Shown piece by piece: positions 1-8,124 of a stretch of DNA of 64,000 nt. The DNA is from CBDCWT01 sp965223305 (GTDB lineage Bacteria > Planctomycetota > Planctomycetia > Pirellulales > Pirellulaceae): positions 434,001-498,000 of the forward strand of contig CBDCWT010000088.1 in NCBI GenBank assembly GCA_965223305.1, in the 5' to 3' direction. Positions within the stretch are counted from its first letter, which is position 1. Each line of letters starts with the position of its first letter. The translations under genes and the position numbers were made by a program. A model generated the notes under the pieces. The model did no database searches and was not told where the DNA came from. It was given only the letters and a program-made list of their open reading frames with translations.

Positions 1-555
1 GCTGCTGTTGTGCGGGCCAAGAACATTCGGGTCTGTGAGGTAGCTCTTTCGGATCAGCGTCGGAATGGCAAGCTCGAAATCCCGTCCGCCTTCACCGCGT
101 GGGCAAAGCTGCTGCCCAGCGGGCACGACAACCACGACGCTGTGGATGTACCTGTGGAGACTCTCGACGATTACCTTGAGGCCATCGGCGCGCGAAGACC
201 GGTCTCGTTCATCAAGTGTGACGTCGAGCTCCACGAATTGGAGGTGCTACGCGGTGGACACCGCCTGTTGGAGACGGACCGCCCTGTGCTCCTGCTGGAG
301 TCCTACCCGCTATCGGGGCCGGCTAAACTGGGTGGACCGAACAGGACGTTCGAGTTCTTAACGCAGCTCGGCTATCGCGGCTACTTCTTCCATCAGAGCA
401 TGCTCGTGCCGCTCGACAACTATGCGCCCGAAGAACATCCGCTGCCGGACAAGCCGATTCAGAACTACGTCTTCTTGCACCCTGATGCGGTACATCTGGC
501 CTGCTCTCGGCCGCCCTATCGTGTCGCGAAGAACCCCCGTCGAAGTGCCGCCTGA
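1..555 (+). CDS. FkbM-family methyltransferase, 3' part
   Basis: C-terminal part of a SAM-dependent FkbM-type methyltransferase, a family that O-methylates sugars or lipids. The frame is open from base 1, so the true start and the SAM-binding N-terminus lie before the window; the GTG at base 10 is unlikely to be the start. Visible family traits are the segment SFIKCDVELHELEVLRGG (D-x-E-x-x-E-x-x-V-L-x-G, the usual FkbM signature), then the strand PVLLLES and a C-terminal region rich in aromatic residues. The following genes are glycosyltransferases on the opposite strand, so decoration of a surface glycan is the likely role (inference). A 180-bp mobile repeat begins 32 bp after the stop. Confidence 0.8.
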   Translation, partial: AAVVRAKNIRVCEVALSDQRRNGKLEIPSAFTAWAKLLPSGHDNHDAVDVPVETLDDYLEAIGARRPVSFIKCDVELHELEVLRGGHRLLETDRPVLLLESYPLSGPAKLGGPNRTFEFLTQLGYRGYFFHQSMLVPLDNYAPEEHPLPDKPIQNYVFLHPDAVHLACSRPPYRVAKNPRRSAA

Positions 556-587
556 CGGGCGAGCACGCGCGCGGGTCGTTTCTAACT

Positions 588-767
588 TAGCCCGAATTAT
601 TCATGAGCGATCTGCTGCGAGGTCGTAAGTCCATCCGTGGCTTCGTCATGCTTCACAATTCTCCCTCGACGTATTGCTACAATACGCCTGCGGAAGAATT
701 GCTCGCCTTCCTTGCCACGAACGTACTTACAACCTCTCGCGACGATCTTCATGAATAATCCGGGCTA
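588..767 (+). repeat. 180-bp palindromic mobile repeat, copy 1
   Basis: First of six near-identical copies in the window. The ends read TAGCCCGAATTATTCATGA on the left and the complement with one change (GAATAATCCGGGCTA) on the right. The two 90-bp halves are imperfect inverted repeats of each other (roughly 70% by eye), centred on CGTATTG...CAATACG with a tiny loop, so a transcript would fold into one long hairpin. Flanks are TTAG on the left and CTAG on the right. The last three bases form the TAG stop of the minus-strand glycosyltransferase. It carries no transposase, so it is a MITE-like, non-autonomous element (inference). Confidence 0.85.
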
Positions 768-1886
768 GCGAGCTGCAGCTGCAAGCCTGCCGATCAGTTC
801 CTCCCATCTGCGGTAGCTCTCTGCGGTGCTGAATCGGTCGCTGACTTCCCGTGCTCGCCTGCCCAACGTCTCTCGTAACACCGAATCGGAGATCAACCAG
901 TCCATCGCTTGGGCAAGAGCCTCGGTGTCTGACGCAGGAACGAGCAGGCCATCCACCTCATGACGAATGATCTCCGCTGGCCCGCTCGGGCAGTCGAAGC
1001 TGATAACCGGCAGGCCGCAGGCCATCGCCTCCAACAAAGCGTTCGGAAATCCCTCGTAGAGAGAAGGCAAGACAAAGATCGTCGCCGTGGAGTAGGCCAT
1101 CTCGGGTTCTGTCGTTTGGCCAGGTAGCTCGACGCGCCTCGTCGCCTGGCGCTGGACCAGGTTCTCTAGCTGCGAACGCTCGGGCCCCTCGCCGTAGATC
1201 CTCAACTTCCAGCTCGGATGTTCGTCCGCGATCATACTCCAAGCATCAATCAGCCGATCGAAGCCTTTTTCGGGCGAAAGTCGTCCCATGCCGATGATGT
1301 AGCGGCTGCTTTCATGCCCGAGCTCGGCCGTTGTGTGGGACGGCGAAACCGCCGCCACGCCGTTAGGGATAACGTGGACGTTCGAGCCGAGGTTGTCGAG
1401 GGCTCGGCGCACACTCTCGGTTTGCACGACGACCGCCCGCGCCAGCGGATAGGTGCGGCGTCTCAGCCAAGACCACAACCGCCCGATCGAGTGCTGACGA
1501 GGATCGGTCCGTTCTGCCACAATCACGGGAATCCTCGTGCCCCATGTGGCCAGCAGAGTCAGCACGTTGGTCTTGTCAATGAAGCTCACCACGACCTGTG
1601 GATCGCAGCTTCGGATGGCGCGGCGCAATCGACGGACCCGTCGCAAGTTGTTCCCCAGCGCAGCCAAAGCGTGAGACGAGTCGCGCATCAGGTCGAGCGC
1701 CACGCGGTGTACTCCTGGGAGAAGCTGGAAGTGGTCTTCGCTGGTGCCAGCCAAGGTAACGACCGCAACGTCCCATCCGAGCTTCGCCCAGTGATTCGCC
1801 ATCTCCGCAACCACCCTTTGAGCTCCGCCGGCGGACAGCGAATGGACAACCAAGGTTAGGCGATTCACGCGGGTACCGTCATTCAC
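765..1886 (-). CDS. Glycosyltransferase family 4
   Basis: Retaining GT-B fold glycosyltransferase of 373 residues, expected to transfer a nucleotide-sugar-derived residue to a growing surface glycan at the cytoplasmic face of the membrane. The N-terminus carries the GT4 acceptor-domain pattern HSLSAGGAQRVV. The C-terminal half has IGMGRLSPEKGFDRLIDAW (nucleotide-sugar domain start) and the E-x7-E motif in EGFPNALLEAMACGLPVI. Length is normal for GT4. The stop codon TAG is contributed by the terminal bases of the 180-bp repeat, so the original C-terminus may have been changed by that insertion. The acceptor and donor sugars cannot be read from sequence. It starts a minus-strand block of glycan genes, separated from the next by a repeat array. 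Confidence 0.88.
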   Translation of the reverse strand: MNDGTRVNRLTLVVHSLSAGGAQRVVAEMANHWAKLGWDVAVVTLAGTSEDHFQLLPGVHRVALDLMRDSSHALAALGNNLRRVRRLRRAIRSCDPQVVVSFIDKTNVLTLLATWGTRIPVIVAERTDPRQHSIGRLWSWLRRRTYPLARAVVVQTESVRRALDNLGSNVHVIPNGVAAVSPSHTTAELGHESSRYIIGMGRLSPEKGFDRLIDAWSMIADEHPSWKLRIYGEGPERSQLENLVQRQATRRVELPGQTTEPEMAYSTATIFVLPSLYEGFPNALLEAMACGLPVISFDCPSGPAEIIRHEVDGLLVPASDTEALAQAMDWLISDSVLRETLGRRAREVSDRFSTAESYRRWEELIGRLAAAAR

Positions 1887-1919
1887 AGCTAGCTCATCCT
1901 ACGCCGTTAAGGACCGTCT

Positions 1920-2073
1920 GTAGCCGAATTCGCCAGAATTTGGACGAATCAGCAGTCCACCAAACTCTGGCGAGTTCGGCTACTCCAAACTCTGGCGAGT
2001 TCAGTCCGCCAAACTCTGGTGAGTTCGGCTACGCTCTGGCGAGTTCGGTTACGCCTTGGCGAGTTCGGTTACG
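1920..2073. repeat. Array of family A palindromic repeats
   Basis: One forward unit (GTAGCCGAATTCGCCAGAA) is followed by about five inverted units of the form CCAAACTCTGGCGAGTTCGG, the last two degenerate (CTCTGGCGAG, CCTTGGCGAG). Forward and inverted units can pair into REP-like hairpins. The same family occurs near 13.27, 42.83, 42.98 and 50.87 kb. It occupies most of the gap between the GT4 and GT2 genes. Confidence 0.85.
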
Positions 2074-2175
2074 ATCGAATAGCGGCGGAACGTTGGGGAA
2101 AAGTTTCTTAGCGGCGTCGCCCCTCATCCTAACCTTCTAACCTTCTCGCCGGGAGAGAAGGGACCGGGAAGGCGG

Positions 2176-3114
2176 CTACTTGGATTTTGTGTCGCCCTTG
2201 TAGAAGAATAGATTGGCCGCCGCCAGCAGGCGCGGCAAACGGTGTAGGTTTCTCTTCCAAAATGCGGGCCGCTTGTCGGAGTGCGCCTCTTGCGCCCCGA
2301 GCACGAAATTCCAGATCGTCTGGCACCGCTGATGCCATGCCCAGCTGCGCACGTAGCTGGTGGGAAAACGGTCTGCAAATTCTGCGCTGCGCATCAGCTT
2401 CTCGGCACGCGCGATGATATCCAGGCCGCGCTGTGCGTTCCGATTCGTCTGGTCGCTGAAGCTGCCTCCCATCCGATGCCATCGATAAAACCGTTCCGGC
2501 ACGTAGCAGGCACCGTATTTCAAAGCGATCGCTCGCGCTGCAAACGTGTCGGCAAACGACCCCAACTCAGGTCGGCACCAGCCGACCTCCTCGAATGCCG
2601 CCCGTTGGAAGATGGTGGCTCCAGTCATAGCCTGCATCGCCGGTTCTCGTTCCAGAAACTCGTGTAAGAAACGTTCGGGCGAGGCGAAGACCGTCTCCTG
2701 CCAGCAGCGAGCCTGTGTTTCGGCGACTTCTTGCCCAGTCTCGTCCAGGGTTACCATCTTGCCAAACACCAACCCGGCAGCTGGAAAACGGTCGATGGCC
2801 TGCATTGCCAATTCAAAAAATCGTGGGTAGCGGTCATCGTCCGCAGCCGCCGAGTAAAGGTAGTCGCCGGCGGCCATCCGATAGAGTGTCTCATGAGCTG
2901 CGATGACACCGAGGTTTCGGTCGCTCTTTACCACGTGTATGAAAGGGTACTGAGCGGCATAGGACTCGATAATCTCCACGCTGTTGTCGGTGGATGCGTC
3001 ATCCAAGATCAGAAACTCGTCCGGCGGCCGTGTCTGACCGACAATCCCTTCGATGGCGCGCGGGAGAAACTGCGCGTGATTGTAGTTGGGCATCGCTACG
3101 GAGAGAGTCGGCAT
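2176..3114 (-). CDS. Glycosyltransferase family 2
   Basis: Inverting GT-A glycosyltransferase of 312 residues. It opens with LSVAMPNYNHAQFLPRAI and FLILDDASTDNS, the standard GT2 start, with the first nucleotide-binding Asp pair in ILDDAS. A second acidic group, YLYSAAADDDRY, sits at about residues 86-97 where the metal-binding DxD is expected. No membrane segments are evident, so it should act in the cytoplasm on a lipid-linked or soluble acceptor. It lies 47 bp upstream of nothing else on its strand except the GT4 gene, and follows the methyltransferase gene by 46 bp, so the two probably share a transcript. Donor and acceptor are unknown. Confidence 0.87.
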   Translation of the reverse strand: MPTLSVAMPNYNHAQFLPRAIEGIVGQTRPPDEFLILDDASTDNSVEIIESYAAQYPFIHVVKSDRNLGVIAAHETLYRMAAGDYLYSAAADDDRYPRFFELAMQAIDRFPAAGLVFGKMVTLDETGQEVAETQARCWQETVFASPERFLHEFLEREPAMQAMTGATIFQRAAFEEVGWCRPELGSFADTFAARAIALKYGACYVPERFYRWHRMGGSFSDQTNRNAQRGLDIIARAEKLMRSAEFADRFPTSYVRSWAWHQRCQTIWNFVLGAQEAHSDKRPAFWKRNLHRLPRLLAAANLFFYKGDTKSK

Positions 3115-3160
3115 CAGGAGTCGCTAGTGGCCGGTAATCGTCTTGCTGTCTTGAATGGTA

Positions 3161-3877
3161 TCACCGTTTGGTTGCGACCAGCATTAACTTTCCCCACCCA
3201 ATGAGCTGAACGCCTAGTTGGAAGCGATGCTGCAGCAGTGTGAGCACGTCTTCCGGATGCGACAGCCAGCGGTAGTAGGTCGTCTTTTCGCACTCGTTCA
3301 TTCGAGCGACCGCATCTAGTTTGTTCCAAACACGGCGCAGCGGTCGAACAGCGCATGCCGCGTGAACGACGCGCAGAAAGGGCGTCAGCCACGGCTCAAC
3401 GAGAACGAAGCGACCTTCGGGCCGTAGGATCCGCTGCACTTCGCCCAACACCGCGTTTACATCATCCGGCAATTCGGGCAGGTGGTGTAACCCACCTTGT
3501 ATAACGACGACATCTTTGCTCTCGTTCTCGAACTTCAGATCACGGCAATCTCCTACGTAGGTCTGCACTGGCCCTCGGTATTGGGCGAGCAGTTCTGGCG
3601 AGAGGTCCACGCCGGCGAGGTTCGTGAACCCAAGTCGCGACAAAGCCACCAGGCTGTTCCCACGTCCGCAAAACAGATCCACAATTTCCGAATCAAGTGG
3701 CCAAGCTGCTGCGCCCAACAGACGGTAGCGCTGCAGAAACTTCTGTACCTCTTCCTCCGGTGTTTCGAAGTCCTGATACGCCTGTTCCCATTGCGGATCA
3801 CAACACGACTCTCCCGCACACCAGTGGATGGTTGGCGGACGCGCAACCGTTCTCTCGTCCCCGGTGCTGCTATTCAT
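3161..3877 (-). CDS. Class I SAM-dependent methyltransferase
   Basis: Protein of 238 residues with a Rossmann-type methyltransferase core. Motif I is IVDLFCGRGNS (about residues 65-75), motif II is the acidic end of LAGVDLS, and motif IV/post-I is VVVIQGGLHHLPE. The C-terminal part has RILRPEGRFVLVEPW, typical of Methyltransf_11/25-type enzymes. The N-terminus has an unusual HWCAGESCCDPQWEQAY segment with three Cys, which might be a small metal site but cannot be proved. Position between glycosyltransferases suggests methylation of a sugar or lipid carrier. Substrate unknown. Confidence 0.83.
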   Translation of the reverse strand: MNSSTGDERTVARPPTIHWCAGESCCDPQWEQAYQDFETPEEEVQKFLQRYRLLGAAAWPLDSEIVDLFCGRGNSLVALSRLGFTNLAGVDLSPELLAQYRGPVQTYVGDCRDLKFENESKDVVVIQGGLHHLPELPDDVNAVLGEVQRILRPEGRFVLVEPWLTPFLRVVHAACAVRPLRRVWNKLDAVARMNECEKTTYYRWLSHPEDVLTLLQHRFQLGVQLIGWGKLMLVATKR

Positions 3878-3920
3878 CTATTCATCAGTCTCCTCAATCC
3901 GATCGGCGGCGAGCCGGACC

Positions 3921-3997
3921 AATCAGCCGGAATGCGTTAGCATCCGGTTCTTACAGGCACGGTGGGCTCACGCCGGCTAATGCCCAGCGGCTGATGC
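3921..3997. repeat. Family C palindromic repeat pair
   Basis: A forward unit AATCAGCCGGAATGCGTTAG is followed after a short spacer by an inverted unit CGGCTAATGCCCAGCGGCTG. Each unit is itself palindromic around GCGTTAGC/GGCTAATGCC. Similar units lie at 35.99, 36.14, 36.18, 42.81 and 50.84 kb. This fills the space between the GT39-like gene and the methyltransferase gene. Confidence 0.8.
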
Positions 3998-4002
3998 CAG
4001 CA

Positions 4003-5442
4003 TCACGCTTGGTCAGTTAGGTCGTATTGGCGTTGAGGGAAGACCAGCGCGAACGGGCCGCTGATCACGCAGACAATCATCACAGGTTCCAAGATCAGGC
4101 GGTATCGATAACTCGGTATTTCCAGCGCTGCGGTTACCGCGTTGAAGTACAGAAGTAGAAGCCCCAACGAGATAGCTACCGGTCGCGTCGCCGGTCGCAT
4201 CAATAAGCATGCCAACCCAATGACTACGCCGATCAAGGCTAGTTCGTTCATCCGCAGTGAACGGGATGCGGCGTACCGATTCGCCTGGCGATAGAGCTGT
4301 GTGGCAAAGGACGATTTCCAGATCCGTTGTCCATGATAACTCGGCTGGTCGGGATTCCACTCATAGAAGGGAAAAGGGTTCGAGACACACCGCCAGAAGT
4401 TTGCCGTACGACGCACGGTTTTGTATCCAGCGACCGCCGGTGCTTCCCAAATCAGCTCGCGGCAAACACGTAGCATTAGCGCGTCGATCTCGTCGTCCGG
4501 CAGACCGCTTACGCGAAGTGCCGAGGAGACGCTCCAGGTGTCCTCCACTACCACCGGAACGTCAACCCCGGAAAGGCGTTGTTTGAGCTCGCTCGAGGCC
4601 GGCCCGTCTCCCAATTCGAGCCCAGCTCCGGATTGCTTCTCGAAAGTGACCACCCACAGATTACGGCCCAAAAACTTGGTCATGAAAGGGCTGCCAAACA
4701 ACAGCTGATTGCGAAGTAGCCAAGGTGCCAAGGCCACGTAGGTGGCGAGAACCAACGCTGCTATTTGAAGTGCAGTTCGTCCCCAATCGTGGGACCGGCG
4801 AGCTTGGCCAGTGCCACCGGCCAACCAGGTCATCGCGATCATGCTGATGGCGACCACAAACCAAACGTACGTACCGATGGGACGAACCAGCGTTGCCAGG
4901 CCGATGATCAACCCAATCAACGCGGCGCGAGGCGCCGACGGGCGGCCGAAGTAGTGGACTGTCGCCGCGATTGCCCCGATCAACAGGAACGTAAATAGCG
5001 TCTCGGATAGCACCAAGTTGGCATGCCAATCACGCGAATAGCACAGCACCGAGAGAGCGTACGCCGCCAAAGCGGCTCCGGTCCGGCCGGTGATCCGGCC
5101 GCAGACGGCCGCCGTCGTCAGCGAAGTCGCGATGACCAGAAGATGTTGCACCACGAATGTCGAGAACAGCCCGTAGGCACCGCAGCGATGAAAAAGAGCT
5201 AGAAAGACCGGGTAGCCGGGGGCGCGGAAGGCGCCGAGTTCGTTCTTCAATAACCAATCGCCAGCGGCGATTTGGCCGCCCAGTCGCCAGTATTCGAAGG
5301 CGTCCAGTTGTGGCGGGGGCGGATCGGCTCCCAGCATCGCTCCGTGTTTGAGGAGGTCAACGGCCACCACCAACACCCACGCGGTGCGGATGAGCCTGGA
5401 AGACCCGGTTGGGAACAGCCAATGTTGACAACGATACGTCAA
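4003..5442 (-). CDS. GT39-like integral membrane glycosyltransferase
   Basis: Polytopic membrane protein of 479 residues with roughly 10 hydrophobic segments. After the first segment comes an extracytoplasmic loop rich in acidic and aromatic residues (PPPPQLDAFEYWRLGG, about residues 40-55), resembling the catalytic loop of the PMT_2/ArnT/RgtA-D group, which uses polyprenyl-phosphate sugars. FRAPGYPVFLALFH follows, also typical of that group. C-terminal RYRLILEPVM is near the last membrane segments. It probably transfers a lipid-linked sugar on the outer face of the cytoplasmic membrane (inference from family). The gene is followed by a long repeat-filled gap, so its promoter is likely within 5443-5560. 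Confidence 0.72.
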   Translation of the reverse strand: MTYRCQHWLFPTGSSRLIRTAWVLVVAVDLLKHGAMLGADPPPPQLDAFEYWRLGGQIAAGDWLLKNELGAFRAPGYPVFLALFHRCGAYGLFSTFVVQHLLVIATSLTTAAVCGRITGRTGAALAAYALSVLCYSRDWHANLVLSETLFTFLLIGAIAATVHYFGRPSAPRAALIGLIIGLATLVRPIGTYVWFVVAISMIAMTWLAGGTGQARRSHDWGRTALQIAALVLATYVALAPWLLRNQLLFGSPFMTKFLGRNLWVVTFEKQSGAGLELGDGPASSELKQRLSGVDVPVVVEDTWSVSSALRVSGLPDDEIDALMLRVCRELIWEAPAVAGYKTVRRTANFWRCVSNPFPFYEWNPDQPSYHGQRIWKSSFATQLYRQANRYAASRSLRMNELALIGVVIGLACLLMRPATRPVAISLGLLLLYFNAVTAALEIPSYRYRLILEPVMIVCVISGPFALVFPQRQYDLTDQA

Positions 5443-5559
5443 GGTAAAGATATCTAGTCGAAAGGCGGAGGTTGGCGCGAGAAGAAAGTCGCTATCGCAG
5501 CGAGCACTTTGATCATGGCCCGCCTACTGCGATTCGACAAGCCTGCCGCCGCTGGCGCC

Positions 5560-5935
5560 GCGTTACGCGGATGTTTTGTAGCTGCGCTTTTCGCAGTTTA
5601 GCCAGCAGAGGGTGGCGAGTTCCCCCGGGGCTTTTCGTAACCCGACGCGTCTGTCTTGATGTTGCGCTTTTCGGCGTCTGGCAGGGACAAGAGGTCGAAT
5701 TCGCCGCGTTCTTCGTAACCCGAAGCGTTAGCGAGGGGGAGTTGGTGTACCAACGCAAGTCAGTCCCTCGCTTACGCTTCGGGTTACGATTGAGGCGAAA
5801 TGCGCAACTTCTAAAGAGTGTCAGCGCGGCGGAGTTCGTGTACCAATGCAATTCAGTCCCTTCGCTCACGCGTCGCGGTGGCGATTGAGGCGAAAAGCGA
5901 CATTTCAAATCGCGGGTACGGAAGTCTTCGTAATG
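5560..5935. repeat. 'NPKRKRG' palindromic repeat cluster
   Basis: The best unit runs from about 5720 to 5790: CGAAGCGTTAGCGAGGGGGA, a TGGTGTACCA centre, then CCCTCGCTTACGCTTCGGGT, an inverted repeat of the first arm. A more degenerate unit follows at about 5820-5881, and copies of a gattgaggcgaaa motif separate them. Another unit occurs at 63.64-63.79 kb. Translation of one strand gives the string NPKRKRGTDLRWYTNSPSL, seen in many false small planctomycete proteins. No real gene is supported between 5443 and 6124. Confidence 0.8.
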
Positions 5936-6124
5936 CATTGACCTGCAACGACTTCCGCACGTCGTTCACTTGACCAATTTGCCTCGCACCAATAGAATCG
6001 ACTCGCTGGTCTCAACATGCTGCGAGCTCTACCTCGGCTGCGCGAACCGCGACGGTATCAGAGCAGGCGAGCAACCTTTTCTTAAAGTTCTAGACGATCA
6101 AGCCAGCAAGAGAGGGAGCCTGTC

Positions 6125-7759
6125 ATGCGGTGTGTTATGGCGACACTGAGCTTGTCCATCGTTTTGGGCATCTGTACGTGGGCGAGTGCTTACACGCCGC
6201 AGAGCCCGAAGGTTCAAGAACTGGTGCGACGCGGTGTCCGCTTCATCGAAGAGAACTACCAATCAAGGGGTGGCGACAACTATGACAAGTTAGGGGGCAC
6301 TTGTCTCACCGGTTTGGCGGTCTACAAGCATACCGGCAACGCTGATCATCCACTGGTTGCGGCGGCTGTTGCCAAGTGCCGGCAGGTGTGCCGGGAGGGC
6401 CAACGCCTGTTTGTTCGTCCCGGTCTCCCCGATTTCACGGACGACAACTACAGTGTCGGAATCGCGATCTTGTTTCTCTGTGAGCTAGATGCCAAACGTC
6501 ACGCCACAGAGATTGGAATACTCCTGGACGCGCTGTTGCGGCGTCAGCAAGCTGGTGGCGGTTGGAGCTATGCGACCTACAAAACCGGTGATACGTCGCA
6601 GACCCAGTACGCGGTGCTCGCGTTGTGGATGGCTCGTCGAACCAACGTCGCGGTACCGAGGGAGATTGTGGAACGGGTATGTGGATGGTTGCTGCGAACA
6701 CAAGATCCCGGTGGCGCGTGGGGCTACCAAGGAAACGACCCCGGCCGGTTTGGTGACCGTGTCCGGCAGCGAGAAGTCAGGTTGTCGCTTGCTGCCGCAG
6801 GGCTCAGCAGTACATATATTTGCGCCGAGATGCTGGGTTTTGTCCGAGGACCGCAGCAGCAGCAGCAGACCCGAACCAGGCGAATTCCAGCAGCGCTCCG
6901 CGAAGTCGGCGCCAGCCGGGAAAAGCGAGCCACAGTATCGGAGGCTATTCCTGATGGGTTGATTCACCAATCGTTACGGGATGGGAACCAGTGGTTTGCT
7001 CAGAACTACAAGATCCAGTCCACGGTCTACCAACACTACTATATGTATGCTCTCGAACGGTACATGAGCTTCCGCGAGTACGCGGAGCGCAGTCAAGATC
7101 CGGAGCCAGTCTGGTACAACGAGGGCGTCGACTATTTGGCCGATTCACAGGATGGGGATGGTCATTGGCAAAGTTCCCAGGCGGGACCGATTATTGACAG
7201 TGCATTCGCCATTCTGTTCTTGTTGCGCAGCACGCAGGCAACCATCGGTAAGGCCGATCTGAGTGGCCGGGTGCGTGGGGGCAAACACCTCCCGTCGGAC
7301 GTGAGTCAAATCGCAATCGACCAGGCTGGACAGGTCGTTAGTACCAAAGAAAGACCGCTCAAAGATCTGTTGGAGATGCTCGAGGGATTAAAGGCGAGCG
7401 ACATTGATACCAGTATTCCGGAGCACTTGACACTTGCCGACGATGAGACTGAACGGACCGCGCAACGCGCGCGACTCAGGCGGATGGCAACGAACGGTTC
7501 CTATCAAGCTCGGCTGACCGCCGTACGAACGCTTGGTCGGGACCGCGATTTCGCCAACGTGCCGGCTTTGATCTCCGCCCTGACCGATCCGGATCCACGA
7601 GTGGCCCGCGCCGCACGTGATGGACTGCGTTTCATCAGCCGGCGGGTTAACGGATTTGGGCTGGGAGACTCGCCCAGCGAATCCGAGTCTCAACGGGCAC
7701 AACTGCAGTGGCGGGCGTGGTACCGGTCCGTGCGACCCAACATGCTGGACGTCCGCTAG
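6125..7759 (+). CDS. Secreted squalene-cyclase-repeat protein with HEAT-like tail
   Basis: Protein of 544 residues starting with a signal peptide (hydrophobic LSLSIVLGICTWASA, cleavage likely after ASA at about 22). The body has alpha/alpha-toroid repeats typical of prenyltransferase/squalene-oxidase-type proteins: VRRGVRFIEENY, GGTCLTGLAVYKHTG, GGWSYATYKTGDTSQTQYAV, GGAWGYQG, and DGDGHWQSSQAGPIIDSAFA. A glutamine run (PQQQQQ) lies near residue 245. The last 100 residues look like HEAT repeats (ARLTAVRTLGRDRDFANVPA). No DxDD or DxxDD cyclase catalytic motif is obvious, so it is more likely a structural or binding protein than a terpene cyclase. GAGGGAG six bases before ATG 6125 supports the start. 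No operon partner. Confidence 0.8.
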   Translation: MRCVMATLSLSIVLGICTWASAYTPQSPKVQELVRRGVRFIEENYQSRGGDNYDKLGGTCLTGLAVYKHTGNADHPLVAAAVAKCRQVCREGQRLFVRPGLPDFTDDNYSVGIAILFLCELDAKRHATEIGILLDALLRRQQAGGGWSYATYKTGDTSQTQYAVLALWMARRTNVAVPREIVERVCGWLLRTQDPGGAWGYQGNDPGRFGDRVRQREVRLSLAAAGLSSTYICAEMLGFVRGPQQQQQTRTRRIPAALREVGASREKRATVSEAIPDGLIHQSLRDGNQWFAQNYKIQSTVYQHYYMYALERYMSFREYAERSQDPEPVWYNEGVDYLADSQDGDGHWQSSQAGPIIDSAFAILFLLRSTQATIGKADLSGRVRGGKHLPSDVSQIAIDQAGQVVSTKERPLKDLLEMLEGLKASDIDTSIPEHLTLADDETERTAQRARLRRMATNGSYQARLTAVRTLGRDRDFANVPALISALTDPDPRVARAARDGLRFISRRVNGFGLGDSPSESESQRAQLQWRAWYRSVRPNMLDVR

Positions 7760-7798
7760 CTAGTTGGGGCTTGTCGAGCACCAGCGGTCTTAGCTGCC

Positions 7799-7829
7799 TA
7801 TTGAAAAACGCCTTCCTGGCATTTTTCAA
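7799..7829 (+). terminator. Hairpin downstream of cyclase-repeat gene
   Basis: TTGAAAAACGCC, loop TTCCT, GGCATTTTTCAA: a 12-bp stem with one mismatch 40 bp after the stop at 7759. It ends in T-rich sequence on either strand, so it could terminate transcription. It may also be the end of an old insertion sequence, since the following 110 bp have no gene and end in a second repeat. Confidence 0.45.
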
Positions 7830-7944
7830 CCTCACCAAGCTCAGAACAGAGTTCTTCGCGGCTCGCAAATCAACGACTTACGTCGCTGATTTGGCATCAC
7901 ATCCCTGTGATGCGGCAGGCGCGTTGAGAAAATCAACAGGCTGC

Positions 7945-8124
7945 TAGCCCGAATTATTCATGAGCGATCTGCTGCGAGGTCGTAAGTCCATCCGTGGCTT
8001 CGTCATGCTTCACAACTCTCCCTCGACGTATTGCTTCAATACGCCTGCGGAAGAATTGCTCGCCTTCCTTGCCACGAACGTACTTACAACCTCTCGCCAC
8101 GATCTTCATGAATAATCCGGGCTA
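7945..8124 (+). repeat. 180-bp palindromic mobile repeat, copy 2
   Basis: Same orientation and sequence as copy 1 apart from a few substitutions (CAACTCT for CAATTCT, CGCCACG for CGCGACG). It is flanked by CTAG on both sides, a matching 4-bp duplication. Its right end supplies the TAG stop codon (8124-8122) of the minus-strand sulfatase. Confidence 0.88.

Noticed and set aside
1218..1859. Long open frame on the plus strand opposite the GT4 gene
   Set aside because: Antisense to a gene with clear GT4 motifs; the translation has no domain and an implausible composition.
5472..5938. Open frames on both strands in the 5.5-5.9 kb gap
   Set aside because: They are translations of the palindromic 'NPKRKRG' repeat, which recurs at 63.6-63.8 kb, and have no ribosome-binding site.
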